Shown: positions 52,619 through 61,928 of the stretch, piece after piece
How positions within the stretch are numbered: the stretch's first letter is position 1
Layout of the letters: each line of letters begins with the position of its first letter
NCBI RefSeq assembly: GCF_001461825.1
Contig: NZ_LLZC01000019.1
Span: 462,947-526,946 of the forward strand
DNA length: 64,000 nucleotides
Source of the DNA: Bacillus velezensis
Lineage (GTDB): Bacteria > Bacillota > Bacilli > Bacillales > Bacillaceae
Direction of reading: 5' to 3'
Position numbers and translations under genes: made by a program
Notes under the pieces: generated by a model
What the model was told of the DNA's origin: nothing
The model's database searches: none
What the model saw: only the letters and a program-made list of their open reading frames with translations

Positions 52619-54808
52619 CTATTCATCAGATTGAAGTTCGTATAGTGAAGCTGATTGGTTCATTCCGCCCGGCCCGCCGCTCATTCGGCTGTTTTTACCT
52701 GAGGCCTTGCTGCTTTTTTTATCAGCTGCATCACTATTTTTCGTTTTCTGATCTGTGTTTGATTGCCATTTATCTGAAGATACTTTCTTTCCGTTTTTCT
52801 CAACCCACTGCACAATATCGTTATTTCCGCCTTTGCCCATTCCGGATGCTAAGAAGTATTTTACTTTCCCTTCTTTTACGAGCTTTTTAAATTGGGCCAG
52901 CGTAATGGCCGGGTCAGACCCGCTGTATCCGCCGATCGCCATGACCGCTTTTTTCGTTTTAATAATGTAAGGCGCCGCAGTGTTGGAATCGGTTGTTGCA
53001 AATAGATAGTCCGCTCCGGCGTTGTGTTTCTCTAAATAGTTGATCAGTTTTGTATTGACAGATGCGTTATCCATTCCCATGCCTTTTCCGCTTGTTGAAG
53101 CGAGCTGAGGGCCTGTTTCAGGCAATGAGCTGTTGCCTCCGTACAGAAGCGGTGTGCTCGCCCAATAAATCGGCATGACCATCAAGACGAGAAGGGCTGC
53201 AAGTGAAACATAGTAACTGAGCGGTTTTTGGCGCTGTTTGAATACGAACAGAGCGATGGCAGCCACTGCGCCGATAACGCCTACTCCGATGCTCCAGCCT
53301 GCGCCGATTTGATCATTGTAGTTTCTGAGGATAAACAGCTCAAATCCGGTTGTCACAAGAATAGCGGCCGGCAATAGCCAAGTTTTCCATCCCGCCTGCT
53401 TGCGGTACAGATGAACGAGGGCGACCCATCCCGCACCGACAAGTGCCGCGATCGGAGGCGCCAGCATAATGAGATAATAATGGTGGAAAAATTCTGCGAC
53501 ACTGAAGAATCCGGCAATCGGCACAAGCCACGCTGCCCAAAAGATCGTTTCCTTCTGTTCTGCTGATAATCGTCTTCTTTCTCTCGCCCCGGCGATCAAT
53601 AAACCGGCCATTCCAAAAATCGCAAACGGCAGGAGCCAGCTGATCTGATCAGATAATTCCGTTTGGAAAAGGCGCAGCGGACCAGGGGTTCCCGTACCGA
53701 ACATTCCTGAACCTGATTGCATTTTCGAGCCGGTGCCTGTACCGCTTTTTCCTCCGCCGCCGGGACCGCCTCCGCCGCCATCTCCGCCGCTTGGAGGGCC
53801 TCCTTGACCGCCGCTTGGCATTTCGCCGCCGCTTGGCATTTTCCCGTTAGATGGAGGTGCCGTCATACTGCCGTTTTGTGATTTGTCTCCGCTTGCTGAA
53901 CTGCTGCTTGAAGACTGGCCAGGCGGTTTTTGCATTTGTGAAGAACCGCCGGAAGAAGACATCTCTTTCGATGCGTTTCCGTCCGGCCCGCCCTGGCCGC
54001 CGCCGGAACTTTGCCCTGTCAGCCGCTGAATCCCGTTATATCCGAAGGCCAATTCCAATACGGAGTTTGTCTGGCTGCTTCCGACATATGGCCTTTTGCT
54101 GGCAGGAATATTGTCAACAATGAGCGGCCATGACAATGAAACGGCTGCTAAAACGGCTAACGCGCTTACCAATGAAATGATTTTTTTCTTAATCGTGGTG
54201 TTTGCCGCAATCATATAGAACAGCAAGAAGGCCGGCAAAATCATATAAGCCTGAAGCATTTTTGTGTTAAAGCCTGCTCCGACGACAAAAAATGCCGCCA
54301 AAAGCCAAATCAGTCTGCCTTTTCTGATTGCTTTAAAGAGAAGCCATGTAGCGAACAAGAGGAAAAAGACCAGTAAAGCATCGACATTGTTCGTCCGCGC
54401 GACCGCTACTGCGATCGGTGTACACGCCATGACAAATGAGGCGATGCGCGCCGCCGTTTTTCCGAACGTCGGCTTTATTAATAAGTACATGAATAGAACT
54501 GAACCTACACCCGCCAATGCCTGAGGCAGGATGACGCTCCACCCGTGCATACCGAATATCAGCGCGCTGATCGTTTGAATCTGGTATGTAACAGGAGGTT
54601 TATCTACCGTGATAAACCCGGCTGCGTCAAATGAAGCGTAAAAGAAATTATGAAAGCTTTGAAGCATACTCGTTACCGCTGCGGTGTAATAAGGATTCAC
54701 CGTATCGTCATTCCAGATGTTGTACATATTCAAGAATGCGGAAGCGAGTAAAATGAGAATTAAGACTGCGTCTATCTCGCGTTTTTTCATTTTCACCTGT
54801 GTTTTCAC
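52619..54808 (-). CDS. ykcB: YkcB, GT-C (PMT/ArnT-like) membrane glycosyltransferase
   Basis: The 729-residue polytopic protein has the GT39-type N-terminus with the acidic pair (WNDDTVNPYYTAAVTSM near residue 32). About 11-12 membrane helices and a C-terminal outside domain follow (ending MNQSASLYELQSDE). Between about residues 265 and 375 is a striking Gly/Ser/Pro/Met-rich linker (GGQGGPPSGGDGGGGGPGGG). It would transfer the sugar supplied by YkcC to an outside acceptor, possibly a wall polymer or protein. A ribosome site (AAAAGGAG) precedes the ATG. Confidence 0.9.
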   Translation of the reverse strand: MKTQVKMKKREIDAVLILILLASAFLNMYNIWNDDTVNPYYTAAVTSMLQSFHNFFYASFDAAGFITVDKPPVTYQIQTISALIFGMHGWSVILPQALAGVGSVLFMYLLIKPTFGKTAARIASFVMACTPIAVAVARTNNVDALLVFFLLFATWLLFKAIRKGRLIWLLAAFFVVGAGFNTKMLQAYMILPAFLLFYMIAANTTIKKKIISLVSALAVLAAVSLSWPLIVDNIPASKRPYVGSSQTNSVLELAFGYNGIQRLTGQSSGGGQGGPDGNASKEMSSSGGSSQMQKPPGQSSSSSSASGDKSQNGSMTAPPSNGKMPSGGEMPSGGQGGPPSGGDGGGGGPGGGGKSGTGTGSKMQSGSGMFGTGTPGPLRLFQTELSDQISWLLPFAIFGMAGLLIAGARERRRLSAEQKETIFWAAWLVPIAGFFSVAEFFHHYYLIMLAPPIAALVGAGWVALVHLYRKQAGWKTWLLPAAILVTTGFELFILRNYNDQIGAGWSIGVGVIGAVAAIALFVFKQRQKPLSYYVSLAALLVLMVMPIYWASTPLLYGGNSSLPETGPQLASTSGKGMGMDNASVNTKLINYLEKHNAGADYLFATTDSNTAAPYIIKTKKAVMAIGGYSGSDPAITLAQFKKLVKEGKVKYFLASGMGKGGNNDIVQWVEKNGKKVSSDKWQSNTDQKTKNSDAADKKSSKASGKNSRMSGGPGGMNQSASLYELQSDE

Positions 54809-54935
54809 TCCTTTTGTTTAACTTTGAACAAGTGTAACAACCAAATGTGAAAAATTTATTAATAAACAAAGACAATTATTTTGCCGTTTACAAATAGGTA
54901 AAAAGAATGACAAAACGGGTAAAAAAGAAAAAAAA

Positions 54936-54975
54936 AGATGCCCCCGTCAAGCCGGGAGGCATCTGTCATGATTTC
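54936..54975 (-). terminator. Terminator of mhqA
   Basis: On the minus strand AGATGCCTCCCGGC pairs with GGGGGCATCT and is followed by eight T residues. Confidence 0.85.
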
Positions 54976-54979
54976 TGAT

Positions 54980-55930
54980 TTACTGAATCGGTTTCAGCCG
55001 CGCTTCTATTTCAGAACGGCGGTGTTCGAGATAAGGCGGGAGCGCAACCGTTTTGCCCAGCTCTTCAGGTTTTTCATCAACCATAAATCCCGGACCGTCC
55101 GTTGACAATTCAAACAGAATTCCGTTCGGCTCCCGGAAGTACAGCGCTTTGAAATAATAACGCTCTACAATGCCTGAGTTGCTGAAACCTTCTTTCGTAA
55201 TGATGCGGTGCCATAAAGCAAGCTCCTCTTCATTCTGGACGCGGAAGGCCACATGGTGCACGCTGCCTTTTCCAGGACGCTCGCGCGGAAGATCGTTTCT
55301 TTCAATGAGATGGACTTCTGTACGCGCGCCTCCGTTTCCGGATTCGAGCACCGTAACCGTGCCCCGGTCTTCATGCGTTTCTTTCCCGATTTCAGTGAAG
55401 CCCAGCACATCGGTTAACACACGCAGCGTCGGTTCTGCATACGGGACGGTCAATTCAACGGGACCAAGACCGCGGAAAGAATATTCTTCCGGTATGCCGC
55501 TTTGCTTCACCGCTTCACCGATGTCTTTTCCTTTTTCGTCAGCTGTCAGCACAAGCCGCTGTCCTTCATGATCCTGAAAAGCGAGTGTGTCCCTGCCCGC
55601 TATTTTCACGATCTCACTGTGAGAGACCTGATGCTCTTCAAATCGTTTTTTCCAATATTGGAGCGCTTGTGCATCCGGGACACGCAGCCCGATTGAAGAA
55701 ATACTGTTTGTTCCCGCATGAAACGGCGCAATCCGCGGAATCTCGAAAAACGTCAATTCAGATCCCGGATTGGCTGTTTCATCACCGTAAAACAAATGAT
55801 ACATCGTCGGTTCATCTTGGTTTACGGACTTTTTCACAAGCTTCAGTCCCAGGATGTTCCGATAGAAATCTAAATTTTTCTGCGCATCAGCCGTAAATGC
55901 TGATACATGGTGTATTCCATTAACTTTCAT
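54980..55930 (-). CDS. mhqA: MhqA (YkcA), ring-cleaving dioxygenase family
   Basis: The 316-residue protein has two glyoxalase/VOC domains (GIHHVSAFTADAQKNLDFY at residue 5 and GPVELTVPYAEPT near 153). Metal ligands are H8, the H in VHHVAFRVQ, and a C-terminal E in NGILFELSTD. It belongs to the MhqR regulon for detoxifying quinones, catechols and diamide. A perfect MhqR-type box lies upstream at 55951-55968. GGAGG precedes the ATG. Confidence 0.93.
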   Translation of the reverse strand: MKVNGIHHVSAFTADAQKNLDFYRNILGLKLVKKSVNQDEPTMYHLFYGDETANPGSELTFFEIPRIAPFHAGTNSISSIGLRVPDAQALQYWKKRFEEHQVSHSEIVKIAGRDTLAFQDHEGQRLVLTADEKGKDIGEAVKQSGIPEEYSFRGLGPVELTVPYAEPTLRVLTDVLGFTEIGKETHEDRGTVTVLESGNGGARTEVHLIERNDLPRERPGKGSVHHVAFRVQNEEELALWHRIITKEGFSNSGIVERYYFKALYFREPNGILFELSTDGPGFMVDEKPEELGKTVALPPYLEHRRSEIEARLKPIQ

Positions 55931-55950
55931 TATGTTATCCTCCAGTCAAT

Positions 55951-55968
55951 TATCTCGATTTCGAGATA
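55951..55968. promoter_or_regulatory. MhqR operator upstream of mhqA
   Basis: TATCTCGA-TT-TCGAGATA is a perfect inverted repeat with eight-base arms, matching the reported MhqR box. It lies 20 bases ahead of the mhqA start. Confidence 0.9.
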
Positions 55969-55970
55969 TT

Positions 55971-56251
55971 TATATATACAATTTATGTTATCCGGATCGT
56001 AAAGTCAACCCATCTGCTTCACAGACGGTTAGCAGACTGCCGCTCCCTAAATAACGAACCTTTGATATAAAAAAACCATTAATGTTCGCTTTTAAAACGG
56101 TATTTTTTCCTTCTCAAAAGCAGAAACCTTTATCTTTTAGGGAAAACAACAAAATCAGAAAATTTATTTTATTCGCGTTTCAGCAATTAGGGTTTACAAT
56201 ATGGAAAATAGTTTTTTCATCATGACGATTTTACATCTGGAGGGAAAGGAT
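55971..56251. other. Intergenic region between mhqA and steT
   Basis: This stretch holds the divergent promoters. AT-rich blocks (TTTATTTTATTCG near 56162) precede steT, but no clear -35/-10 pair, riboswitch or small gene could be supported. Confidence 0.6.
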
Positions 56252-57568
56252 ATGCAGATTGAAGAGAACGGACTTAAAAAAGAGATCGGCCTTACCATCG
56301 CCCTCTCACTTGTTATCGGCACCATCATCGGTTCCGGCGTATTTATGAAACCAGGCGCCGTGCTTGCCTACTCCGGTGATGCGAAAACCGCGCTTATCGC
56401 GTGGCTGTTAGGAGGTATTTTGACGCTTGCAGGCGGATTGACCGTTGCGGAAATCGGCACTCAGATTCCGAAAACGGGCGGACTTTATACATATCTCGAA
56501 GAAGTGTACGGCGAATTTTGGGGCTTTTTGTGCGGATGGGTTCAAATTATCATTTACGGCCCCGCCATTATCGGAGCAATCGGCTTGTATTTCGGCTCTT
56601 TGATGGCGCACTTGTTCAATTGGGATTCCGGCTGGTCTAAATTGATCGGGATTTCAGCCGTTTTGTTTTTAAGCATCATTAATATTATCGGAACGAAATA
56701 TGGCGGCATCGTCCAGGGAATTACGACTGTCGGCAAATTGATTCCGATTATCTGCATGATCGTGTTCGGCCTTTGGAAAGGCGATCAGCATATTTTTACA
56801 GCCGTTACAAGCAGCATGTCGGACATGAATTTCGGCGCTGCCATACTGGCCACCTTGTTTGCTTATGACGGCTGGATTCTGCTTGCGGCACTCGGCGGCG
56901 AGATGAAAAATCCGGAAAAGCTGCTCCCGAGAGCGATGACGGGCGGACTGCTGGTCGTCACCGCCATTTATCTTTTCATTAACTTTGCGCTGCTGCACAT
57001 TCTTCCTGCGACCGACATCGTCAAACTCGGTGAAAATGCGACCGGCACCGCTGCCGGAATGCTGTTTGGCGACATCGGAGGAAAATTGATCAGCGTCGGA
57101 ATCATCGTCAGCATCTTCGGCTGTTTAAACGGAAAGATTCTCGCTTTTCCGCGTGTCTCGTTTGCGATGGCGGAACGGAAACAGCTGCCGTTTGCCGGAC
57201 AGATTTCGCGGGTTCATCCGACGTTCCGCACCCCGTGGATTGCCGTGTCATTTCAGATCGCGCTGGCCATTATTTTTATGATCGCCAGCAATCCCGATAA
57301 GCTGTCTGAAATCTCTATTTTCATGATTTATATTTTTTACGTCATGGCCTTTTTCGCCGTGTTTATCCTCAGAAAAAAAAGCGGCGGAAAACCGCGCGCC
57401 TACAGCGTGCCTTTGTATCCGATCATTCCTGTTTTGGCCATCGCGGGTTCACTGTTTGTGCTGATCAGCACGATCATTACAGATACACTGAGCTGCGCGC
57501 TGTCCCTCTTGATCGGCCTCGCCGGGCTGCCGCTTTATTTTTGGCTGAAAAACGGCAGAAAAAACTGA
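56252..57568 (+). CDS. steT: SteT, serine/threonine exchanger (YkbA)
   Basis: The 438-residue LAT-type amino-acid exchanger has 12 membrane helices with the unwound first-helix motif GTIIGSGVFMKPG (about residues 24-36). It belongs to the APC superfamily and exchanges serine, threonine and aromatic amino acids. ATG 56252 (MQIEENGLKKEIG) follows TGGAGGGAAAGGA; the longer in-frame start at 56201 has no ribosome site. The 438-residue length equals that of B. subtilis SteT. Confidence 0.95.
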   Translation: MQIEENGLKKEIGLTIALSLVIGTIIGSGVFMKPGAVLAYSGDAKTALIAWLLGGILTLAGGLTVAEIGTQIPKTGGLYTYLEEVYGEFWGFLCGWVQIIIYGPAIIGAIGLYFGSLMAHLFNWDSGWSKLIGISAVLFLSIINIIGTKYGGIVQGITTVGKLIPIICMIVFGLWKGDQHIFTAVTSSMSDMNFGAAILATLFAYDGWILLAALGGEMKNPEKLLPRAMTGGLLVVTAIYLFINFALLHILPATDIVKLGENATGTAAGMLFGDIGGKLISVGIIVSIFGCLNGKILAFPRVSFAMAERKQLPFAGQISRVHPTFRTPWIAVSFQIALAIIFMIASNPDKLSEISIFMIYIFYVMAFFAVFILRKKSGGKPRAYSVPLYPIIPVLAIAGSLFVLISTIITDTLSCALSLLIGLAGLPLYFWLKNGRKN

Positions 57569-57569
57569 T

Positions 57570-57604
57570 AAAAACGGTTCCTTTTACGGGAGCCGTTTTT
57601 TTTC
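57570..57604 (+). terminator. Terminator of steT
   Basis: AAACGGTTCC/GGAGCCGTTT with an internal loop is followed by eight T residues. Confidence 0.85.
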
Positions 57605-57853
57605 TGGCAAAATCACGTGCAAAAGTTGACAGCAAATTCACATCTTTTGTTATACTTTTTAAGCAAGATGTCTGAATTCGAAGTATGTTACGTTTTTTTG
57701 GCGAAGTGGGTAACATAAGAAAAACAGGATGAGACACGTTTTTACGAAAAAATCAAGAGGCGTTTTTTTCGACTTTATCTGTTTTTTTTCGACAAAAGGC
57801 TATATAATAATTTGATGTGTGCATTGTCTCATTCAAACAATGGAGGGTTTTTA

Positions 57854-58471
57854 ATGATAAAAAGAAAAAAAGATAAGTTCTCACTCCTTTTAACAGAAAT
57901 CGCAAAAAACATAGACGAAACCGCAGAATACTTTGTCAACTTTAAAGTGACGAACCAGACGACTTTAAAGGAATTTGCCGATACGTTAAAAGAGTTTGAA
58001 ACAAAAGGAGATAATCATGTTCATGTCATGATTAAAGAGCTGAACAAAGCTTTTATCACTCCCATTGAACGTGAAGACATCCTTGAGCTGACAAACAGCC
58101 TCGATGACGTGCTTGACGGAATCGAACATTTTTCAGCAATGATGGAGATTTTCTCGATCACTTCTTCCGATGAGCATATCGATAAGTTCAGCGGATACAT
58201 CAGAGAGTGCGCGAAGGAAATTTTAATCACGATTGAGCTGCTTGCAGAAAACCGATTGAAGGACATTCACCCTCACGCCATTAAAATTAAGGAATACGAG
58301 CACAGCTGTGATAACCTGCACCGTAAATCATTAAAAAATCTGTTCGGCACAGAAACCGATCCGATTAAAGTGATTCAGTACCGCGAGATTTACGAAACGC
58401 TTGAGGAAATTGCCGACTCTTGCCAAAGCGTTGCCAATAACCTTGAAACCATTATTATGAAAAACGCGTAA
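57854..58471 (+). CDS. ykaA: YkaA, DUF47/PhoU-like accessory protein of Pit
   Basis: The 205-residue all-helical protein is of the DUF47 (Pit accessory, PhoU-like) family. It has conserved acid residues of the helix repeats (FETKGDNHVHVMIKELNKAF near residue 54 and EYEHSCDNLHRKSLKNLF near 145). It is expected to regulate the adjacent Pit transporter. ATG 57854 follows GGAGGGTTTTTA. It is 12 bases before pit in one operon. Confidence 0.93.
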   Translation: MIKRKKDKFSLLLTEIAKNIDETAEYFVNFKVTNQTTLKEFADTLKEFETKGDNHVHVMIKELNKAFITPIEREDILELTNSLDDVLDGIEHFSAMMEIFSITSSDEHIDKFSGYIRECAKEILITIELLAENRLKDIHPHAIKIKEYEHSCDNLHRKSLKNLFGTETDPIKVIQYREIYETLEEIADSCQSVANNLETIIMKNA

Positions 58472-58483
58472 CGAGGGGTTATA

Positions 58484-59482
58484 ATGGATACTCTATTACT
58501 TTTAACGATATTAATTGTCATATGCGCTTTGGTATTTGACTTCATTAACGGATTTCACGATACCGCAAACGCAATCGCCACCTCAGTTTCGACAAAAGCG
58601 CTGAAGCCGCGGCACGCAATCGTCATGGCCGCCATCATGAACTTTCTCGGAGCGATGACATTTACCGGTGTGGCGAAAACCATTACAAAGGACATTGTGA
58701 ATCCTTATACATTAGACAACGGGTCAGTTGTCATTCTGGCGGCTCTACTCGCCGCAATCGCCTGGAACTTGATCACATGGTATTTCGGCATTCCGAGCAG
58801 CTCTTCACATGCGATTATCGGAGCGATCGCCGGAGCGGCCATTGCAGCGTCAGGTTTTGCGACGCTTAATTATAAAGGGTTCATTAAAATTATCGAAGCA
58901 CTTATTTTATCACCGATCATCGCCTTTGTTCTCGGCTTTATCGTATATTCGATCGTGAAGCTGATTTTTAAAGACAGCAATCTGGCGAAAACAAATAAAC
59001 GCTTCCGCAGAGTGCAGATTTTGACGGCTGCCATTCAGTCCTATACACACGGAACGAACGACGCGCAAAAAGCGATGGGTATCATTACGATGGCGCTTAT
59101 GACTGCCAATTTACATAAAAGTGATGCCATTCCTTTTTGGGTGCAGCTCTCTTGTGCCCTGGCAATGGGTCTCGGCACATCCATCGGCGGCTGGAAAATC
59201 ATTAAAACCGTCGGCGGGAAAATTATGAAAATCCGTCCGGTAAACGGCGTATCTGCCGACTTAACCGGCGCAGCCATTATTTTCGGGGCCACGTTTATTC
59301 ATCTCCCTGTCAGCACGACGCACGTCATTTCGTCTTCCATTCTCGGTGTGGGCGCTTCCCACCGCGTAAAAGGCGTAAACTGGGGAACGGCTAAACGGAT
59401 GCTCATTACATGGGTCATCACCCTGCCGATTGCAGGTACACTCGGCGCCATCGCCTTTTTCATCTTAGATCTGTTTTTCTGA
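58484..59482 (+). CDS. pit: Low-affinity inorganic phosphate transporter Pit
   Basis: The 332-residue PiT-family symporter has two inverted repeats with the signatures FDFINGFHDTANAIATSVST (near residue 19) and QSYTHGTNDAQKAMGIITMA (near 186), and nine to ten membrane helices. It imports phosphate as metal-phosphate or with protons. It is paired with ykaA upstream and ends with its own terminator. Confidence 0.95.
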   Translation: MDTLLLLTILIVICALVFDFINGFHDTANAIATSVSTKALKPRHAIVMAAIMNFLGAMTFTGVAKTITKDIVNPYTLDNGSVVILAALLAAIAWNLITWYFGIPSSSSHAIIGAIAGAAIAASGFATLNYKGFIKIIEALILSPIIAFVLGFIVYSIVKLIFKDSNLAKTNKRFRRVQILTAAIQSYTHGTNDAQKAMGIITMALMTANLHKSDAIPFWVQLSCALAMGLGTSIGGWKIIKTVGGKIMKIRPVNGVSADLTGAAIIFGATFIHLPVSTTHVISSSILGVGASHRVKGVNWGTAKRMLITWVITLPIAGTLGAIAFFILDLFF

Positions 59483-59486
59483 TGAC

Positions 59487-59516
59487 ATCCGCTTCTTTAC
59501 AGAAGCGGTTTTTTTG
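59487..59516 (+). terminator. Terminator of pit
   Basis: CCGCTTCT/AGAAGCGG with a short loop is followed by seven T residues. Confidence 0.9.
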
Positions 59517-59585
59517 TGACAGGAAAATGATGTCATAACATAGAATGAACATAGCAGACCATTTTTCAAATTGTGAGGGATGCTC

Positions 59586-60332
59586 ATGCTTTTGTTTTTT
59601 CAGATTATGGTGTGGACGATGGCGGCCGCACTCATTTTATATGTGTACGCATCCTGGCGGTATGAGGCAAAGGTAAAAGAAAAAATGTTTGCCATCCGTA
59701 AAACGTGGTATTTACTATTTGTACTGGGCTCCATGGTCTATTGGACATATGATCCCGAATCACTCTTTGCCGCATGGAGACAATATTTGATTGTTGCCGT
59801 CTGCTTTGCCCTTATTGATGCGTTTATCTTTTTGAGCGCGTATATCAAAAAGCTCGCCGGCAATGAATTAGAGACGGATACGCGGGAAATTTTAGAAGAA
59901 AATAACGAAATGCTTCACTCCTATCTTGAAAAACTGAAAACCTATCAATATCTGTTGAAAAATGAACCGATCCATGTATATTATGGAAGTACAGAAGCTT
60001 ATGCGGAAGGCATCAGCAGACTGCTGGCCGCTTATGCCGAAAAAATGAATGTCACGGCTTCCTTGTGCGACTATTCCGCACAATCGGATAAGGACCGCTT
60101 GACGGAGCATATGCCTGATGCGGCAGACGTTCAGTCCCGTCTTAACCGTAAAGACGTCTACTATGATCAAAAAGGCAGGCTTGTGCTTATTCCGTTTACA
60201 GTCCAAAACCGCCATTACGTGATCAAACTCACGTCGGAAAACCTGTTGACGGAATTCGATTATTTGCTTTTCACATCGCTAACGAGCATTTATGATTTAA
60301 TGCTGCCAATAGAAGAGGAAGGTGACGGTTAA
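59586..60332 (+). CDS. spoIISA: SpoIISA membrane toxin
   Basis: The 248-residue toxin has three N-terminal membrane helices (about residues 2-20, 36-55 and 62-82) and a cytoplasmic GAF-like domain that multimerises and kills by damaging the membrane when not neutralised. Family blocks are LFFQIMVW at the start and KNEPIHVYYGSTEAYAEGI near residue 120. ATG 59586 follows GTGAGGGATGCTC and gives the same length as the B. subtilis protein; ATG 59580 is too close to the ribosome site. spoIISB follows with no gap. Confidence 0.96.
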   Translation: MLLFFQIMVWTMAAALILYVYASWRYEAKVKEKMFAIRKTWYLLFVLGSMVYWTYDPESLFAAWRQYLIVAVCFALIDAFIFLSAYIKKLAGNELETDTREILEENNEMLHSYLEKLKTYQYLLKNEPIHVYYGSTEAYAEGISRLLAAYAEKMNVTASLCDYSAQSDKDRLTEHMPDAADVQSRLNRKDVYYDQKGRLVLIPFTVQNRHYVIKLTSENLLTEFDYLLFTSLTSIYDLMLPIEEEGDG

Positions 60333-60503
60333 ATGGAGCAGGCATTTCAAAACGGGCAGCCGGAACAAAGAGCGAAACCGTTCAAAATGTTTAAAAAACG
60401 TTCAATGACAAGTATCGCAAGTTACCAGGTCAGCCCTCATACCGCCAGAATTTTCAAAGAAAACGAGCGGCTGATTGACAAGTATAAACAAAAAAAAGCT
60501 TGA
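60333..60503 (+). CDS. spoIISB: SpoIISB antitoxin
   Basis: The 56-residue basic antitoxin (MEQAFQNG, conserved core SIASYQVSPHTARIFKENER) is disordered when free and wraps around the cytoplasmic domain of SpoIISA. Its ATG directly follows the spoIISA TAA, so translation is coupled. GAGGAAGGTGACG at the spoIISA end acts as ribosome site. Length equals that of the B. subtilis antitoxin. Confidence 0.95.
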   Translation: MEQAFQNGQPEQRAKPFKMFKKRSMTSIASYQVSPHTARIFKENERLIDKYKQKKA

Positions 60504-60510
60504 TTACACT

Positions 60511-60549
60511 AAGGACAGGAGACACGGCTCTTGTCCTTATTCCTTTTTT
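60511..60549 (+). terminator. Possible terminator of spoIISAB
   Basis: AAGGACA/TGTCCTT with a 12-base loop is followed by ATTCCTTTTTTCC, a weak T-tract. Confidence 0.6.
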
Positions 60550-60599
60550 CCTTATCTTTCATATAATAAAACTAACAAAGAGATGCGACAGGTGATGAT

Positions 60600-60725
60600 G
60601 TGAAGAAAATTGTCAGGCGCGTAAAGTTTGTGGATTACGGACGCTTCGGGCTTTCCGCTTATTCGCTGAGGATGCGGGCGAGGAATCTCGGGCTATTGAA
60701 CCGGTTAAAAAAGAAAAAAGGCTGA
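60600..60725 (+). CDS. 41-residue basic ORF after spoIISAB (possible third TA component)
   Basis: GTG 60600 follows AGGTGAT and a TATAAT-like sequence. It starts a 41-codon frame very rich in Arg and Lys (VKKIVRRVKFVDYGRFGLSA and a NRLKKKKG end). The stop lies inside the stem of the next terminator. A third gene, spoIISC, has been reported in SpoIIS systems, notably in B. cereus. This ORF holds the right place, but I could not compare sequences. Confidence 0.5.
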   Translation: MKKIVRRVKFVDYGRFGLSAYSLRMRARNLGLLNRLKKKKG

Positions 60726-60758
60726 ATCCCGCAATGTGAACGGGACTCAGCCTTTTTT
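60714..60758. terminator. Bidirectional terminator before xlyA
   Basis: AAAAGGCTGAATCCCG/CGGGACTCAGCCTTTT with one internal bulge is followed by TTG and lies between two convergent genes. Confidence 0.88.
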
Positions 60759-60759
60759 G

Positions 60760-61638
60760 TTAAAGCTGCATCAGAATTTTCGCTTTTACAGCGGGACCGT
60801 AGACGCCGTCAGACGTCAGTCCGTTTACAGATTGGAAGCGGGCCACGGCATCTGCGGTTTTCGGGCCGTAGATACCGTCAATGCCGTTATTGACAGCTCC
60901 TTTTTCAGGATAGAAATAAAGCGCGGCGAGCGCGTTTTGCACCTGGTATACCTTTTCACCGGACGTGTACGGCTCTGTCAGCTGAATCACCTCGTCCGGA
61001 AGAGAATACAGTGCTTCAACCGGCGGGCTGACGATCAGTACTTGTCCGACTTTAATCAGGTTCGGGTCAGCGATGTTATTCCATTTCTGCAGATCGGCCA
61101 CGCTGACGCCGAATTTCCGCGCGATCGCTGACAGCGTATCTCCTTTTTGGACGGTATACGTCTGTCTTTCCCCAGAACCGATTCCCGCTTTAAACTCATC
61201 CCATGTATCCAACAGTCTTCTCGGACAAAGCTTTCCTGACCAATGCTTGTGCGCAACGACATTCGCAAGCGGGATGCCGTGCGACGTCATTAATGTGCGG
61301 ATGAGCCATTGGGCGTTTGCCACGGCCTGTGAAAAGTTGCCGTCTGCGTTTTCACAAATTTCAATACCGATGGATTTACGGTTGCCGTCCCCGTTTCCGT
61401 CACCGGCATGCCAGCCGTTTTCGTTCAGCGGAAGATGCTGATAAATTTCCGTATCATCGACTGTGAAATGCCAGCTTGTCGGTGTATCGGGATTTTTCAC
61501 ATAGCTTGCGTGACTTTTGGCGTTAGCTCCGACTGCGGTATTGGCTGTATTGTGCACCGTAATGTAAATCGGTGTCATTGCATAGCCTGGGCGGTTATTG
61601 TTTCCTGCCGGGATAAAATCCTGTGTGATTTTTACCAT
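60760..61638 (-). CDS. xlyA: XlyA-like N-acetylmuramoyl-L-alanine amidase
   Basis: The 292-residue endolysin has an Amidase_2 domain (zinc-site residues in ITVHNTANT near residue 27 and [13 protein letters not shown] near 130), one LysM repeat ([18 protein letters not shown] near 161) and a C-terminal peptidoglycan-binding domain ([18 protein letters not shown]). It cuts the wall amide bond to release phage particles. It follows the holin genes xhlA and xhlB. Confidence 0.93.
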   Translation of the reverse strand: MVKITQDFIPAGNNNRPGYAMTPIYITVHNTANTAVGANAKSHASYVKNPDTPTSWHFTVDDTEIYQHLPLNENGWHAGDGNGDGNRKSIGIEICENADGNFSQAVANAQWLIRTLMTSHGIPLANVVAHKHWSGKLCPRRLLDTWDEFKAGIGSGERQTYTVQKGDTLSAIARKFGVSVADLQKWNNIADPNLIKVGQVLIVSPPVEALYSLPDEVIQLTEPYTSGEKVYQVQNALAALYFYPEKGAVNNGIDGIYGPKTADAVARFQSVNGLTSDGVYGPAVKAKILMQL

Positions 61639-61651
61639 ATTCTCATCTCTC

Positions 61652-61915
61652 CTATTTCGATAAATTGTTTATTTTTAATAAAGCCTGCTGTTTTTTCCCT
61701 TTTGCTGTAACGTAATTGTTTTTAAACCAGGCGGCGGCAGTCGTTATGATTGTAAAAACGGCTGACCCGGCGGCATACAGCGTATCTGCAAGCTGGCTGA
61801 CCTGGTCCTCCTGAATATTCAGCGGCGATTTGCCGAACATCAGCAAAGTTTGATTCAATAAAGCAAACAAAAGAAGCACCGTCCTGACGACCGTGCCTTT
61901 GTCCGCGAATTTCAT
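61652..61915 (-). CDS. xhlB: XhlB, phage holin
   Basis: The 87-residue protein has two hydrophobic segments ([18 protein letters not shown] and [16 protein letters not shown]) and a basic tail ([10 protein letters not shown]), typical of phi-LC3-family holins. It permeabilises the membrane with XhlA. ATG 61915 (MKFADKGT) follows AAGGGGGAAA; the longer frame from 61972 overlaps xhlA without a ribosome site. Confidence 0.92.
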   Translation of the reverse strand: MKFADKGTVVRTVLLLFALLNQTLLMFGKSPLNIQEDQVSQLADTLYAAGSAVFTIITTAAAWFKNNYVTAKGKKQQALLKINNLSK

Positions 61916-61928
61916 ATCGGTTTCCCCC

